Source of the DNA: Kosakonia oryziphila
Lineage (GTDB): Bacteria > Pseudomonadota > Gammaproteobacteria > Enterobacterales > Enterobacteriaceae
Length of the DNA: 64,000 bases
Reading direction: 5' to 3'
Assembly (NCBI RefSeq): GCF_900094795.1
Contig: NZ_FMBC01000017.1
Location: 1-64,000, forward strand
Position numbers and translations under genes: made by a program. Below the pieces are notes generated by a model. The model worked only from the letters and a program-made list of their open reading frames with translations. It had not been told where the DNA came from and did not search any database. This document shows, in pieces, positions 53,921-64,000 of the stretch; positions within the stretch are counted from its first letter, which is position 1; the number at the start of each line of letters is the position of its first letter.

Positions 53921-55111
53921 TTACAGCACGGCGACAATCGCTTCGCACAGCGGTGACATATTATCCGGCGTCATACCTGCGACGTTAATACGCCCGGAAG
54001 CGACAGCATAAATTCCAAACTCTTCGCGTAGACGCAGCACCTGCTCTTTGGTCAGGCCGCTGAACGAAAACATACCGTTCTGACGGGTAATAAAGCTGAA
54101 ATCGCGATTAGCGCCTTTCTCCTGCAGCGTATTCACAAACAGCAGTCGCATACGCTGAATGCGCTGGCGCATATCCGTCAGCTCTTGCTCCCAAATTGCA
54201 CGCAGTGCTTCATTGCTGAGAATGGTGGCCACTACAGAGGCACCGTGCGCCGGCGGGTTAGAATAGTTTGCGCGGATCACGGCTTTCATCTGGCTGAAGG
54301 CGCGATCGGCGCTTTCAGCGTCCGCAGTCACCAGCGTACAGGCACCCACGCGTTCGTTGTACAGACCGAAGTTTTTCGAGAACGAGCTGGCGACCAGCAA
54401 TTCTTTATGCAGCGCCGCAAAGGCTCGCAGGCCTTCGGCATCTTCTTCCAGGCCACGGGCAAACCCCTGATAGGCGAAATCGAACAGCGGCAACCAGCCT
54501 TTCTCTACGGAGAGCTTCGCCAGTGATTCCCATTGCTCCAGCGTCGGATCGATACCGGTTGGGTTATGGCAACAACCATGAAACAGTACCACATCGCCAG
54601 CCTGCGCATTGTTCAGGCTCGCCAACATACCGTCGAAGTCCAGCGCGTGGTTCTGTGCATCGTAATAGTTATATTCGCAGACTTCGAGGCCCGCGGAGTT
54701 AAAGACGCCTTTATGGTTCGGCCAGCTTGGATTGCTTACCCAGACGCGCTTAACGGCGGTGTTTTTGGCAAGGAAATCCGCCGCGACGCGCAGACCGCCG
54801 GTACCACCCGGTGTCTGGGCCGTACGTGCACGTTTGTCGTTGATAATCGCGCTGCCTTTGCCGAACAGCAGTTCCTGGGTGCAACGGCCAAACTCAGGAA
54901 TACCATCAATGCTGAGGTAGTTCTTGGTGGCTTCATTTTCCAGCAGGTACTGTTCTGCTTTCTTCACGCTGGTTAATACCGGGGTCTTGCCGGTTTCATC
55001 TTTATAAACACCGATCCCTAAGTTGATTTTATTGGGGCGTTCATCGGCGCGAAACAGATCCGCCAGACCCAGAATGGGGTCGGCAGGGGCAGCGGTTATA
55101 TTCTCAAACAT
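53921..55111 (-). CDS. aspC: Aspartate aminotransferase
   Basis: PLP enzyme interconverting aspartate/2-oxoglutarate and oxaloacetate/glutamate. 396 residues. The PLP lysine is in [15 protein letters not shown], near residue 246; substrate-binding Arg lies in [17 protein letters not shown]... SGRINVAG, given here in two parts. Convergent with gloC. Confidence 0.98.
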   Translation of the reverse strand: MFENITAAPADPILGLADLFRADERPNKINLGIGVYKDETGKTPVLTSVKKAEQYLLENEATKNYLSIDGIPEFGRCTQELLFGKGSAIINDKRARTAQTPGGTGGLRVAADFLAKNTAVKRVWVSNPSWPNHKGVFNSAGLEVCEYNYYDAQNHALDFDGMLASLNNAQAGDVVLFHGCCHNPTGIDPTLEQWESLAKLSVEKGWLPLFDFAYQGFARGLEEDAEGLRAFAALHKELLVASSFSKNFGLYNERVGACTLVTADAESADRAFSQMKAVIRANYSNPPAHGASVVATILSNEALRAIWEQELTDMRQRIQRMRLLFVNTLQEKGANRDFSFITRQNGMFSFSGLTKEQVLRLREEFGIYAVASGRINVAGMTPDNMSPLCEAIVAVL

Positions 55112-55241
55112 GACGAGGTTCCATTTTGATGACAGAAGGGAAGTCCGCTATCAGGGTAACGGCTGACGCACGAATTGCCAACCGTTTGCGATAAAAAGCG
55201 CGAGGCTTTTCAAAAGTCGTCGGCATTTGTGTCTCAGACAT

Positions 55242-55267
55242 AAAAAAACAGGGCCGAAGCCCTGTTT
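55242..55267 (-). terminator. ompF terminator
   Basis: On the minus strand stem AAACAGGGC/GCCCTGTTT with a TTCG loop, followed by TTTTT. About 30 bases after the ompF stop. Confidence 0.92.
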
Positions 55268-55298
55268 GATATGCATATAACAGTCGAGGGGTGACTGA

Positions 55299-56402
55299 TT
55301 AGAACTGGTAAACGATACCTACTGCAACAGTGTCGTCGTAACCTACGCCCAGTTTGTTGTCTTTCTTAATCTGGTTGATGATGTAGTCAACATAGGTGGA
55401 CATATTTTTGTTGAAGTAGTAGGTTGCGCCCACTTCAACGTAGTTGATGAAGTCTTCGCTGCCAATGCCTTCAACATCTTTCGCTTTAGATTTGTAGTAA
55501 GCGATGGACGGACGCAGACCAAAATCGAACTGGTACTGTGCAACAACAGAGAAGTCCTGAGTTTTGTTCAGGAAGCCATTCTGTGCAACACCACTTGGCA
55601 GCGTAGTTTTCAGACGAGTTGCATTGTGGGTTTCGCCGTACAAAGCTGCCAGATAGATGTTGTTAGCATCGTATTTCAGGCCAGTAGCCCATTGTTCAGC
55701 TTTGTTGCCATCTGTACCGTAGGCGGTCAGAGCGCGCTGAGCGTTAGTACGGTCAGCCGCGCCGTAAGCACCAACGATGCCGAAGCCATCGACGGTATAG
55801 CTTAAAGAAGTCGCCCAGCCGTCGCCGTTGGAAGTAGTTGCGTCAGAACGCTCGTTTTTGCCCAGGTACTGAACGCCGAAGTTCAGACCGTCCACCAGAC
55901 CGAAGAAGTTATTGTTACGGTAAGTAGCCAGACCACCCTGACGGCCAGAGAAGAAGTTGTCAGCGTTGCTGGTATCACCACCGAACTCTGGCAGCATATC
56001 GGTTACACCGATTGCATCGTAAACCAGACCGTAGTTACGACCGTAGTCGAAAGAACCAGCGTCGCCAGCTTTCAGACCAGCAAATGCCAGACGGGTTTTG
56101 TTACTGTTCTGTGCGTCGGTACCTTCGGAGTTGTTACCCTGGAAGTTATATTCCCACTGGCCGTAACCGGTCAACTGGTCGTTGATTTTGGTTTCGCCTT
56201 TGAAGCCCAGACGAGCATAGGTTTTGTCGCCGTTGGCTGCGTAGCTGTGGGCGCCGTTGTCTTTAGAGAAGTAGTGCAGACCTACAGCTTTACCGTAGAT
56301 ATCAACTTTATTGCCGTCTTTGTTGTAGACTTCTGCAGCGTTAGCTGCACCCGCTACCAGCAGGGCAGGGATAACCACTGCCAGGATATTGCGCTTCATC
56401 AT
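55299..56402 (-). CDS. ompF: Outer membrane porin OmpF
   Basis: Trimeric general porin. 367 residues against 362 in K-12. Signal peptide [18 protein letters not shown]... cleaved after ANA (about residue 22). The constriction loop L3 with [10 protein letters not shown] is conserved, as is the C-terminal strand ending VGIVYQF. External loops differ strongly from K-12, for example the region [13 protein letters not shown] and [12 protein letters not shown]. Start follows GAGGGTAATAAATA, which is the MicF target region in E. coli. Position between aspC and asnS confirms ompF and not ompC. Confidence 0.96.
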   Translation of the reverse strand: MMKRNILAVVIPALLVAGAANAAEVYNKDGNKVDIYGKAVGLHYFSKDNGAHSYAANGDKTYARLGFKGETKINDQLTGYGQWEYNFQGNNSEGTDAQNSNKTRLAFAGLKAGDAGSFDYGRNYGLVYDAIGVTDMLPEFGGDTSNADNFFSGRQGGLATYRNNNFFGLVDGLNFGVQYLGKNERSDATTSNGDGWATSLSYTVDGFGIVGAYGAADRTNAQRALTAYGTDGNKAEQWATGLKYDANNIYLAALYGETHNATRLKTTLPSGVAQNGFLNKTQDFSVVAQYQFDFGLRPSIAYYKSKAKDVEGIGSEDFINYVEVGATYYFNKNMSTYVDYIINQIKKDNKLGVGYDDTVAVGIVYQF

Positions 56403-56518
56403 TATTTATTACCCTCATTGGTTTTTTTGAACACCTGCCACTGCCGCCAATAAATTCCGTCAAAAAAAATTTACGGAACTATTGATGAGAGTTTGGTGTC
56501 TTTCTGTGTCTGAGAGGC

Positions 56519-56620
56519 ATCTTTCCAAACATATAATCGTTTCGCTACCCTGAAAGTGCTACAAATGCCTTAAAGGAGTAACAAAAAGAAATATTGTGTA
56601 AAAAAGTATTAATTTAAGGG
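56519..56620 (-). promoter_or_regulatory. ompF promoter with OmpR-type sites
   Basis: The -10 AAAGAT (minus strand, 56519-56524) places the start of transcription near 56511 and gives a leader of about 109 bases, as in E. coli. GTAGCACTTTC and GGTAGCGAAACG are conserved. An OmpR-like stretch TTCTTTTTGTTACTCC lies near 56575-56590. Expected to respond to EnvZ-OmpR. Confidence 0.7.
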
Positions 56621-56965
56621 AACTTTGTGAACCATCTCAAAGTTCAGCATCAACCGCTGATAAAAACAGCACTCTCGTTACTATTTATATGAATTACTTA
56701 TATTTAATTAAGCTAATGGTTTTTCCTGTTCCGTAATCGTTCTCATCTGGCTTTTTCTTATAACAGGGTTTAGCCATCCGGATAGCTGTATTCTTTTTGA
56801 CCAAATGTGCTAATTAACAGTCAGACATATTCCGCAATAAGCTTGATGGATGTTTTTGTACGCAGTTATTTCAGGCGTAAAAATGCGCAAAGAAAAGTAA
56901 GGGTGGTGGGGGCGTCGACGATGATGTCGAAAAATTGTTAACCAGGGTTGACAGGAAAAGGATAA
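56621..56965. other. Non-coding DNA between ompF promoter and asnS terminator
   Basis: About 345 AT-rich bases with no gene or repeat that I recognise. In E. coli the distal OmpR site F4 and an IHF site lie a few hundred bases upstream of ompF, so part may be regulatory. Confidence 0.5.
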
Positions 56966-56994
56966 GAAAAAGGCCAGCGCTGGAGCTGGCCTTT
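56966..56994 (-). terminator. asnS terminator
   Basis: Ten-bp stem AAAGGCCAGC/GCTGGCCTTT with a 6-base loop, followed on the minus strand by TTTTC. Confidence 0.9.
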
Positions 56995-57002
56995 ATACAT
57001 TA

Positions 57003-58403
57003 TTAGAATGTCGCGCTGCGCGGTGTGCGTGGGAATGGAATCACGTCACGAACGTTCTGGACGCCCGTGACATAGGCGATCAGGCGTTCGAAGCCAAGAC
57101 CGAAGCCAGAGTGCGGAACCGTGCCGTAACGGCGCAGATCGCGATACCACCAGTAGTCTTCTTTATTCAGACCCATCTCGGCCATACGTGCATCCAGCAC
57201 ATCAAGGCGCTCCTCACGCTGCGAACCACCGATGATTTCACCGATGCCCGGCGCCAGCACGTCCATCGCGGCCACGGTCTTACCGTCATCGTTCAGGCGC
57301 ATATAGAATGCTTTGATATCTTTCGGGTAGTTTTTCACCACCACAGGCGCTTTAAAGTGCTTCTCTGCCAGATAGCGTTCGTGTTCAGAGGCCAGGTCAA
57401 CGCCCCAGTAAACCGGGTTCTCGAATTTCTCGCCGCATTTTTCAAGAATAGCGACGGCATCGGTGTAATCCACCTGCGCGAAATCCGCTGCAATGAAACG
57501 CTCAAGACGGCCGATTGCGTCTTTATCGACACGCTCCTCAAAGAATTTCAGATCGTCGAGACGCTCTTCCAGCACCGCTTTAAAGGCATATTTCAGCATT
57601 GCTTCAGCCAGACGGGCGTTATCGTCAAGATCGGCAAAAGCGATTTCCGGTTCCAGCATCCAGAACTCTGCCAGATGGCGGCTGGTGTTGGAGTTTTCAG
57701 CGCGGAAGGTCGGGCCGAAGGTATACACTTTTGACAGCGCGCAGGCATAGGTTTCGGCGTTCAACTGGCCAGAAACGGTCAGGAAAGCTTCTTTGCCGAA
57801 AAAGTCCTTATCAAAATCAACTTTGCCTTCTGCGGTACGCGGCAGGTTTTCCATGTCCAGCGTAGAAACGCGGAACATTTCGCCGGCGCCTTCGGTATCC
57901 GATGCGGTAATCAGCGGTGAGGAGACCCAGAAAAAGCCCTGCTCGTCGAAGAAACGATGCAGAGCCTGCGCCAGCGTATGGCGAACGCGAGCCACTGCGC
58001 CGATCAGGTTGGTGCGCGGACGCAGGTGCGCGACTTCACGCAGATACTCAATGCTATGGCGTTTTGCCGCCATCGGGTAAGTATCTGGATCTTCAACCCA
58101 GCCGGTCACCTCAACGGAAGTAGCCTGAATTTCCAGACTCTGACCTTCACCCGGAGATGCAACCACTTTACCCGTGACGATCACTGAGCAACCGGTGGTC
58201 AGGCGCAAAATGTCCTGATTGTAATTGGGCAGAGAATTATTAATAACGGCCTGTACAGGATTAAAGCAGGAGCCGTCATAAACGGCGAGGAAGGAGATAC
58301 CAGCTTTAGAATCTCGGCGGGTGCGTACCCATCCGCGCACGGTGACTTCACTGTCAACGGCAACGCGGCCATGGAATACGTCGGCTACAGGCACAACGCT
58401 CAT
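57003..58403 (-). CDS. asnS: Asparaginyl-tRNA synthetase
   Basis: Class IIb synthetase. 466 residues. N-terminal OB-fold anticodon domain (about 1-100, [16 protein letters not shown]) and catalytic core with motif 2 [21 protein letters not shown] and motif 3 [15 protein letters not shown] (the motif 2 string is written as [12 protein letters not shown] plus SRHLAEFWM). Stop is followed by its terminator within 10 bases. Confidence 0.98.
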   Translation of the reverse strand: MSVVPVADVFHGRVAVDSEVTVRGWVRTRRDSKAGISFLAVYDGSCFNPVQAVINNSLPNYNQDILRLTTGCSVIVTGKVVASPGEGQSLEIQATSVEVTGWVEDPDTYPMAAKRHSIEYLREVAHLRPRTNLIGAVARVRHTLAQALHRFFDEQGFFWVSSPLITASDTEGAGEMFRVSTLDMENLPRTAEGKVDFDKDFFGKEAFLTVSGQLNAETYACALSKVYTFGPTFRAENSNTSRHLAEFWMLEPEIAFADLDDNARLAEAMLKYAFKAVLEERLDDLKFFEERVDKDAIGRLERFIAADFAQVDYTDAVAILEKCGEKFENPVYWGVDLASEHERYLAEKHFKAPVVVKNYPKDIKAFYMRLNDDGKTVAAMDVLAPGIGEIIGGSQREERLDVLDARMAEMGLNKEDYWWYRDLRRYGTVPHSGFGLGFERLIAYVTGVQNVRDVIPFPRTPRSATF

Positions 58404-58532
58404 AATATTCTCTCTATTAATAGTCGGAAAAAATAAACACTTTGTCCGCCCTAAAAGACGGGGTTTTCTATGTTACCTGGCGTGCGCCATCAGACAAGCA
58501 GAATTAGCAAGGAAGCATTAATAAATTATCGG

Positions 58533-58560
58533 AAAAAAAGAGGGAACCATCGGCTCCCTT
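58533..58560 (-). terminator. pncB terminator
   Basis: On the minus strand stem AGGGAGC/GTTCCCT (one G-U) with a 5-base loop, followed by seven T. Directly after the pncB stop. Confidence 0.82.
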
Positions 58561-58564
58561 GTGA

Positions 58565-59767
58565 TTAGCTGGCCTTTCTGACCTGTGGCAGGTCAAAGGC
58601 TTCGCGCAATGCGCGGACGAAGGCTTTATCGTGGCAGATGGTTTTGCCGGGGCTATCGGATAATTTCGCCACCGGTTTTCCGTTACACTCCACCAGCTTG
58701 ATAACAATGTTCAGCGGTTTCACGCCCGGAATATCACAGGTAAGGCGCGTGCCGATACCAAAGCCCAATTTAATACGATCGGCAAAATGTGCGTAGAGAT
58801 CCAGCGCTTTGTTCAGATCCAGATTGTCAGAAAATATCAGCGTTTTCGACAGCGGATCGATACCGAGTTTTTCATAATGGGCAATGGCTTTTTCGCCCCA
58901 TTCGACAGGATCGCCTGAATCGTGGCGAAGACCCTGGTAACGTGTGGCAAATTCCGCACCGAAGTCGCGTAAAAACGCATCCATCGTAATGCAGTCGGTC
59001 AGCGCAATCCCTAACTGATTGGGATACTCTTCCAGCCATGCAGCTAATGCCGCGCGCTGGCTGGTGGCCAGATCCGGGCTGATTTGCTGGTGCGCCTGGA
59101 ACCATTCATGCGCCTGCGTACCCATCGGCGTCAGCGACAGACGACGCGCCAGATCGTAATTACTGGTGCCAATAAACCACGGTTCCTGTTGCAGGCGTTC
59201 CACAATAGCTTGCTGCACATCGCGCGAGAAGCGGCGGCGGGTGCCGAAATCCATCAGGCGGAAACCGGACATATCCAGTTGCTGTGAACGAACAGCAAAA
59301 TCCGCCAGTTTTTCTTCCAGATGCAGCAGGGCCTGCTGCACGCCAGCCTGTGGCGAGCGGCAGCGATGAACCACTTCACTGATCACCGCCAGCAGCGGAA
59401 CTTCCCACATAATGACTTCACGCCACGGCCCGGAAAGGCGGATATGCAGCTTACCGTTGTCGTTGGTAATCGTCACCTGTTGCGGATCGTAACGGAACTT
59501 CCGCAGCCAATCGAGGTAATCGGTTTTGAAGAAGGGCAAGTCGGAGAGCCACCGGTGCTCGTCATCCTGCAAGCGCAGATGCTGCATCGCATCAACTTGT
59601 TCACGAATAGCATCGGCGTAGATACCCAGCAGGTCGTCACCGCGGCAGCGGAATTCAGCCGTAACGTGCACGTCATAGTAATGATGGAACACCGCTTGCT
59701 GCATGTGCAGCTTATAGGCGTCGGTATCCAGCAGCGTTTGCAGACCAGGGAAAGCGAGTTGAGTCAT
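58565..59767 (-). CDS. pncB: Nicotinate phosphoribosyltransferase
   Basis: Converts nicotinate to nicotinate mononucleotide for NAD salvage. 400 residues, starting [19 protein letters not shown]. Core blocks [39 protein letters not shown] and [10 protein letters not shown]. The regulatory His is in the HDSGD block. The frame extends five codons upstream but family start is 59767. Divergent from pepN. Confidence 0.97.
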   Translation of the reverse strand: MTQLAFPGLQTLLDTDAYKLHMQQAVFHHYYDVHVTAEFRCRGDDLLGIYADAIREQVDAMQHLRLQDDEHRWLSDLPFFKTDYLDWLRKFRYDPQQVTITNDNGKLHIRLSGPWREVIMWEVPLLAVISEVVHRCRSPQAGVQQALLHLEEKLADFAVRSQQLDMSGFRLMDFGTRRRFSRDVQQAIVERLQQEPWFIGTSNYDLARRLSLTPMGTQAHEWFQAHQQISPDLATSQRAALAAWLEEYPNQLGIALTDCITMDAFLRDFGAEFATRYQGLRHDSGDPVEWGEKAIAHYEKLGIDPLSKTLIFSDNLDLNKALDLYAHFADRIKLGFGIGTRLTCDIPGVKPLNIVIKLVECNGKPVAKLSDSPGKTICHDKAFVRALREAFDLPQVRKAS

Positions 59768-59795
59768 GGTGCGCAGTAGCATCCTCTTACAGGAG

Positions 59796-59813
59796 CGTTT
59801 AGTACAATAAACA
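59796..59813 (-). promoter_or_regulatory. NadR-type operator upstream of pncB
   Basis: On the minus strand TGTTTATTGTACTAAACG fits the NadR box TGTTTA-N6-TAAACA with one mismatch, 29 bases before the pncB start. NadR represses pncB, nadA and nadB when NAD is high in enterobacteria. Confidence 0.7.
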
Positions 59814-60032
59814 AAGCAGGTCGTTGCTGGAGTATACCTTGTTTACCGGGTTATTGAACCCTGATCACACCATATCGTGCTGTAAGGGTCGATGACATTT
59901 TGTGCCTCTTGTTATAAACATACGGCAAACAGAGCTTTTCCCTCTGAAAAGATGAACATTCTACATGGCGAGATTTAGGCAACCGGAATAGACTGGAGTC
60001 GTAACCAAACAGAAGATGCTAAAGGTTTTTTT

Positions 60033-62645
60033 ATGACACAACAGCCACAAGCCAAATACCGCCACGATTACCGTGCGCCGGATTACCTGATTAGCGATAT
60101 TGACTTGACTTTTGATCTTGATGCCGCAAAAACCATCGTCACTGCATTAAGTACCGTGTCACGCCATAGCGCCTCTGCGACGCCGCTGCGCCTTGATGGC
60201 GGTGAGCTGAAACTGATCTCAATACATGTCAATGACGAACCCTGGACCAACTATAAAGAAGAAGGCTCCCAACTGGTTCTCGATGGCCTGCCGGAACGTT
60301 TTACTCTGCGCATTGTGAATGAGATCAGCCCTGCGGCGAATACTGCACTGGAAGGACTTTACCAGTCCGGTGAAGCGCTGTGCACGCAGTGTGAAGCTGA
60401 AGGTTTCCGCCACATTACCTGGTATCTCGATCGCCCGGACGTACTGGCCCGCTTTACCACTAAACTGATCGCCGATAAATCCCGCTACCCGTTCCTGCTG
60501 TCGAACGGCAACCGCGTGGCGCAGGGCGAGCTGGAGAATGGTCGCCACTGGGTACAGTGGCAGGATCCGTTCCCGAAACCGTGCTATCTGTTTGCGCTGG
60601 TGGCGGGTGATTTCGACGTACTGCGCGATACCTTTACTACCCGTTCCGGGCGTGAAGTTGCGCTGGAGCTGTATGTCGATCGTGGTAATCTCGATCGCGC
60701 GCCGTGGGCAATGACCTCGCTGAAAAACTCGATGAAGTGGGATGAGCAGCGTTTCGGTCTGGAATACGATCTCGACATTTATATGATCGTCGCTGTCGAC
60801 TTCTTTAACATGGGGGCAATGGAGAACAAAGGGCTGAATATCTTCAACTCTAAATACGTTCTTGCTCGCACCGATACCGCTACGGATAAAGACTATCTCG
60901 ATATTGAGCGCGTTATCGGCCACGAATATTTTCACAACTGGACTGGTAACCGTGTGACCTGTCGCGACTGGTTCCAGCTCAGCCTGAAAGAGGGGCTGAC
61001 AGTATTTCGCGACCAGGAGTTCAGCTCCGATCTGGGTTCCCGCGCGGTTAACCGCATTAACAACGTGCGCACCATGCGCGGCCTGCAATTCGCCGAAGAC
61101 GCCAGCCCGATGGCGCACCCAATCCGTCCGGACAAAGTTATCGAAATGAATAACTTCTATACCCTGACGGTATATGAAAAGGGTGCGGAAGTGATCCGCA
61201 TGATGCACACGCTGCTCGGTGAAGCGAATTTCCAGAAAGGGATGCAGCTCTACTTTGAACGCCATGACGGCAGCGCAGCGACCTGTGACGACTTCGTGCA
61301 GGCGATGGAAGATGCTTCGAATGTCGATCTGTCGCATTTCCGCCGTTGGTACAGCCAGGCCGGTACGCCGATTGTAACGGTGTCCGACGATTACAACCCG
61401 AATACCGAGCAGTACACACTGACCATCAGCCAGCGCACGCCGCCAACCGCCGAGCAGCAGGAAAAACAGCCGCTGCACATTCCGTTCGATATCGAGCTGT
61501 ACGATAACGAAGGTAAGGTGATCCCGCTGCAAAAAGATGGTCACCCGGTTCATCATGTGTTGAATGTCACCCAGGCCGAGCAAACCTTTATTTTCGACAA
61601 TGTCTATTTTCAGCCGGTGCCGTCGCTACTGCGTGAGTTTTCCGCGCCAGTGAAACTGGAATATAAATGGAGCGATCAGCAGTTAACTTTCCTGATGCGT
61701 CATGCCAGCAACGATTTCTCTCGCTGGGATGCGGCGCAAAGCCTGCTGGCCACGCATATCAAACTGAACGTTGCACGCCACCAGCAGGGCCAGGCGTTGT
61801 CGCTGCCGCTGCATGTTGCCGATGCGTTCCGCGCCATTTTGCTTGATGAGCTAATCGATCCGGCACTGGCCGCTGAGATCCTCACGCTACCATCGGCGAA
61901 CGAAATTGCCGAACTGTTTGACATCATCGATCCGCTGGCAATTGCCGCCGTTCGCGAAGCGTTAACCCGCACACTGGCGACAGAGCTGGCCGATGAGTTC
62001 CTGGCGATTTATTACGCTAACAAACTCGACAGCTACCAGGTTGAACATGCCGATATCGGCAAGCGTTCCCTGCGTAACACTGCGCTGCGCTACCTGGCGT
62101 TCGGCGATGCGCAACTGGCCGACAAACTGGTCCGTCAGCAGTACCACGATGCGGACAATATGACGGATGCGCTGGCAGCGCTCTCCGCTGCTGTTGCCGC
62201 TCAACTTCCGTGCCGTGATGCGCTGATGCAGGAGTACGATGACAAGTGGCATCAGGACGGTCTGGTGATGGATAAATGGTTTATCTTACAGGCGACAAGC
62301 CCGGCGAATAACGTGCTGGAAATGGTGCGCAGCCTGCTGAAACACCGCTCGTTCTCCCTGAGTAACCCGAACCGCATCCGCTCGCTGATTGGCGCCTTTG
62401 CTGGCAGCAACCCGGCGGCATTCCATGCGCAGGATGGTAGCGGCTATCAGTTCCTGGTGGAGATGTTGACCGAGTTGAACAGTCGCAACCCGCAAGTGGC
62501 ATCGCGTTTGATTGAGCCGCTGATCCGCCTGAAACGCTATGACAGCAAACGTCAGGTGCTAATGCGTGCGGCGCTGGAGCAACTGAAAGCGCTGCCGAAT
62601 CTCTCCGGCGATCTGTTTGAGAAAGTCAGCAAAGCGCTGGCGTAA
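60033..62645 (+). CDS. pepN: Aminopeptidase N
   Basis: Major cytoplasmic M1 zinc aminopeptidase. 870 residues as in K-12. Substrate motif GAMEN (about 261-265) and zinc site HEYFHNW (297-303) with the second Glu in LKEGLTVFRD. A C-terminal helical domain closes the active site. Convergent with ssuB. Confidence 0.98.
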   Translation: MTQQPQAKYRHDYRAPDYLISDIDLTFDLDAAKTIVTALSTVSRHSASATPLRLDGGELKLISIHVNDEPWTNYKEEGSQLVLDGLPERFTLRIVNEISPAANTALEGLYQSGEALCTQCEAEGFRHITWYLDRPDVLARFTTKLIADKSRYPFLLSNGNRVAQGELENGRHWVQWQDPFPKPCYLFALVAGDFDVLRDTFTTRSGREVALELYVDRGNLDRAPWAMTSLKNSMKWDEQRFGLEYDLDIYMIVAVDFFNMGAMENKGLNIFNSKYVLARTDTATDKDYLDIERVIGHEYFHNWTGNRVTCRDWFQLSLKEGLTVFRDQEFSSDLGSRAVNRINNVRTMRGLQFAEDASPMAHPIRPDKVIEMNNFYTLTVYEKGAEVIRMMHTLLGEANFQKGMQLYFERHDGSAATCDDFVQAMEDASNVDLSHFRRWYSQAGTPIVTVSDDYNPNTEQYTLTISQRTPPTAEQQEKQPLHIPFDIELYDNEGKVIPLQKDGHPVHHVLNVTQAEQTFIFDNVYFQPVPSLLREFSAPVKLEYKWSDQQLTFLMRHASNDFSRWDAAQSLLATHIKLNVARHQQGQALSLPLHVADAFRAILLDELIDPALAAEILTLPSANEIAELFDIIDPLAIAAVREALTRTLATELADEFLAIYYANKLDSYQVEHADIGKRSLRNTALRYLAFGDAQLADKLVRQQYHDADNMTDALAALSAAVAAQLPCRDALMQEYDDKWHQDGLVMDKWFILQATSPANNVLEMVRSLLKHRSFSLSNPNRIRSLIGAFAGSNPAAFHAQDGSGYQFLVEMLTELNSRNPQVASRLIEPLIRLKRYDSKRQVLMRAALEQLKALPNLSGDLFEKVSKALA

Positions 62646-62654
62646 TGCTGTATG

Positions 62655-62686
62655 GCCCGGTGGCACAATAGATAGCGCCATCGGGC
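62655..62686. repeat. Inverted repeat between convergent pepN and ssuB
   Basis: Arms GCCCGGTGGC and GCCATCGGGC pair over 10 bases with one mismatch around a 12-base loop. It resembles a short REP-type palindrome or a shared terminator, but there is no clear T run after the stem on either strand. Confidence 0.55.
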
Positions 62687-62696
62687 AAAAAGTGAA

Positions 62697-63476
62697 TTAA
62701 GCGTGGCGAGTTCGGGGCAATGCAGTCAGTTCCGACTCGCCGCGTTTCATCACCCTGTTCAGCACCTCTTCTTCCAGTTCCGCCAGCCTTACCGATCCCA
62801 GTCGGCGCGGGCGCGGTATATCGATGGTCAAATCGAGGCCGATTTTCCCTTCCTCTATTAATAACACGCGATCAGCCATCGCTACCGCTTCACTAACATC
62901 GTGTGTCACCAGCACCACGGTAAAACCATAGATTTGCCACAGTTCGGTGATCAGCCCCTGCATCTCCAGCCGGGTTAAGGCATCCAGCGCACCTAACGGT
63001 TCATCCAGCAATAACAATCCCGGTTGATGCACCAACGCACGAGCCAGCGCAACGCGCTGTTTTTGTCCGCCGGAGAGAGCAGCAGGCCACTCACTGGCCC
63101 GTTGTTCCAACCCCACAGACTGCAACGCCTGCTGTGCTGGCTCTCGCCAGCGGCCTTTCAGTCCCAGCCCGACATTATCAATCACCGATTTCCATGGCAG
63201 CAGACGCGCATCCTGAAACATCATGCGCGTGTCATGCTGAATGTCTGAAAGCGGTGTATTGCCGGCCAGCAACTCTCCGCCATTCGGTGACTCCAGCCCG
63301 GCCAGCAAGCGCAGCAGGGTGCTTTTCCCGCCGCCGCTACGACCCACCACGGCAATAAACTGCCCGGCAGCGATATGCAAATTCAGCGCATCCAGTACCA
63401 GATTGTTACCGTAACGTTTGCTGACGCCATTGAGTAACAACGGGATCCCCTGATTCAGTCGGGCAGTCGTATTCAT
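62697..63476 (-). CDS. ssuB: Aliphatic sulfonate ABC transporter ATP-binding protein
   Basis: ATPase of the SsuABC importer for alkanesulfonates, used in sulfur starvation. 259 residues. Walker [10 protein letters not shown] (about 46-54), signature [16 protein letters not shown], Walker [14 protein letters not shown]-loop VTHDVSEA. Its ATG overlaps the ssuC stop by four bases (ATGA). Last gene of the ssu operon as seen here; regulators such as Cbl and CysB act upstream, off window. Confidence 0.97.
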   Translation of the reverse strand: MNTTARLNQGIPLLLNGVSKRYGNNLVLDALNLHIAAGQFIAVVGRSGGGKSTLLRLLAGLESPNGGELLAGNTPLSDIQHDTRMMFQDARLLPWKSVIDNVGLGLKGRWREPAQQALQSVGLEQRASEWPAALSGGQKQRVALARALVHQPGLLLLDEPLGALDALTRLEMQGLITELWQIYGFTVVLVTHDVSEAVAMADRVLLIEEGKIGLDLTIDIPRPRRLGSVRLAELEEEVLNRVMKRGESELTALPRTRHA

Positions 63477-64000
63477 GCGGTGACCTCTTTAGTGTGATAA
63501 GCAGGATGCCAGCGCAGCCACAGGCGCTCCAGCAGTTGTGCGCTGACATCTGCCAGTTTGCCAAGCAGGGCATAGAGAATAATGGCGACCACCACGACAT
63601 CGGTTTGCAGAAACTCGCGGGCGTTCATTGCCAGGTAACCGATCCCGGCGTTGGCTGAAATGGTTTCCGCCACAATTAACGTCAGCCACATCAAACCGAG
63701 CGCAAAACGCACACCCACCATTATCGACGGTAGCGCGCCGGGCAGGATCACATGGATGAAAAGGCTAAAACCCGAAAGGCCGTAGCTACGTGCCATTTCC
63801 AGCAGCCCCTGGTCAATATTGCGGATGCCATGCCAGGTGTTGATATAGATGGGGAACAGCGTACCGAGCACCACGAGGAATATTTTGGCGCTCTCGTCGA
63901 TTCCGAACCATAAAATCACCAGCGGGATCAGCGCCAGATGCGGCACATTACGCAGCATCTGAATAGACGTATCCAGCAGACGCTCTCCCCAGTGCGACAG
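63473..64000 (-). CDS. ssuC: Aliphatic sulfonate ABC transporter permease, partial
   Basis: Membrane subunit of SsuABC. The C-terminal 175 residues are visible; the start lies beyond the right edge, and the frame is open to base 64000 ([14 protein letters not shown] upstream of MLRNVPHL). The permease-ATPase contact block (EAA-like) is [26 protein letters not shown], with the conserved glycine. Overlaps ssuB by four bases. Confidence 0.96.
   Translation of the reverse strand: MSHWGERLLDTSIQMLRNVPHLALIPLVILWFGIDESAKIFLVVLGTLFPIYINTWHGIRNIDQGLLEMARSYGLSGFSLFIHVILPGALPSIMVGVRFALGLMWLTLIVAETISANAGIGYLAMNAREFLQTDVVVVAIILYALLGKLADVSAQLLERLWLRWHPAYHTKEVTA

Noticed and set aside
60219-61583. A 454-codon open frame antisense to pepN
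   Set aside because: Shadow of the M1 peptidase coding sequence, lying wholly inside it; no start signal.

Overview
The window is a chromosomal segment of an enterobacterium of the Escherichia group. Gene order (infA-aat-cydCD-trxB-lrp-ftsK-lolA-rarA-serS-dmsABC-ycaD-pflAB-focA-ycaO-ycaP-serC-aroA-cmk-rpsA-ihfB-ycaI-msbA-lpxK-ycaQ-ycaR-kdsB-ycbJ-elyC-cmoM-mukFEB-ldtD-mepK-gloC-aspC-ompF-asnS-pncB-pepN-ssuBC) follows E. coli K-12 as I remember it. Most housekeeping proteins are near-identical to K-12. It is not K-12: the FtsK linker, the LdtD N-terminus and the OmpF loops differ strongly. The K-12 genes ycaC, ycaM/ycaN/ycaK and ycaL are absent from their expected intervals. A non-K-12 Escherichia species or close relative is the likeliest source (inference).

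Left edge (1-1042) is the only accessory-looking part. It holds the C-terminal half of an IS200/IS605-type transposase, IS-end-like hairpins, an unrecognised remnant, and a four-repeat, three-spacer type I-F CRISPR array with no cas genes in view. The array sits next to infA, the known clpA-infA location of E. coli I-F loci.

From 1104 to 25131 come translation and proteolysis genes (infA, aat), the CydDC exporter, thioredoxin reductase, the regulator Lrp with a long structured leader, SOS-linked ftsK, lolA, rarA and serS. The anaerobic block follows: DMSO reductase dmsABC behind an FNR box, and pyruvate formate-lyase with its activase and formate channel (pflA, pflB, focA).

From 25538 to 43115 are ycaO, ycaP, the serC-aroA operon with a CRP-like site, cmk, rpsA, ihfB, the ComEC-like ycaI, and the lipid A/Kdo genes msbA, lpxK and kdsB interleaved with ycaQ and ycaR. 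ycbJ and elyC end this block tail to tail.

From 43234 to the right edge are cmoM-mukFEB (overlapping genes for the MukBEF condensin), murein enzymes ldtD and mepK, gloC, aspC, ompF behind its OmpR-type promoter, asnS, pncB with a NadR-type operator, pepN, and the start of the ssu sulfonate transport genes (ssuB complete, ssuC cut by the edge).

The most interesting signals are the orphan I-F array, a perfect 19-bp-arm palindrome between ldtD and mepK, the lrp leader hairpin, and the apparent loss of the catalytic Asp in the kinase-like YcbJ.
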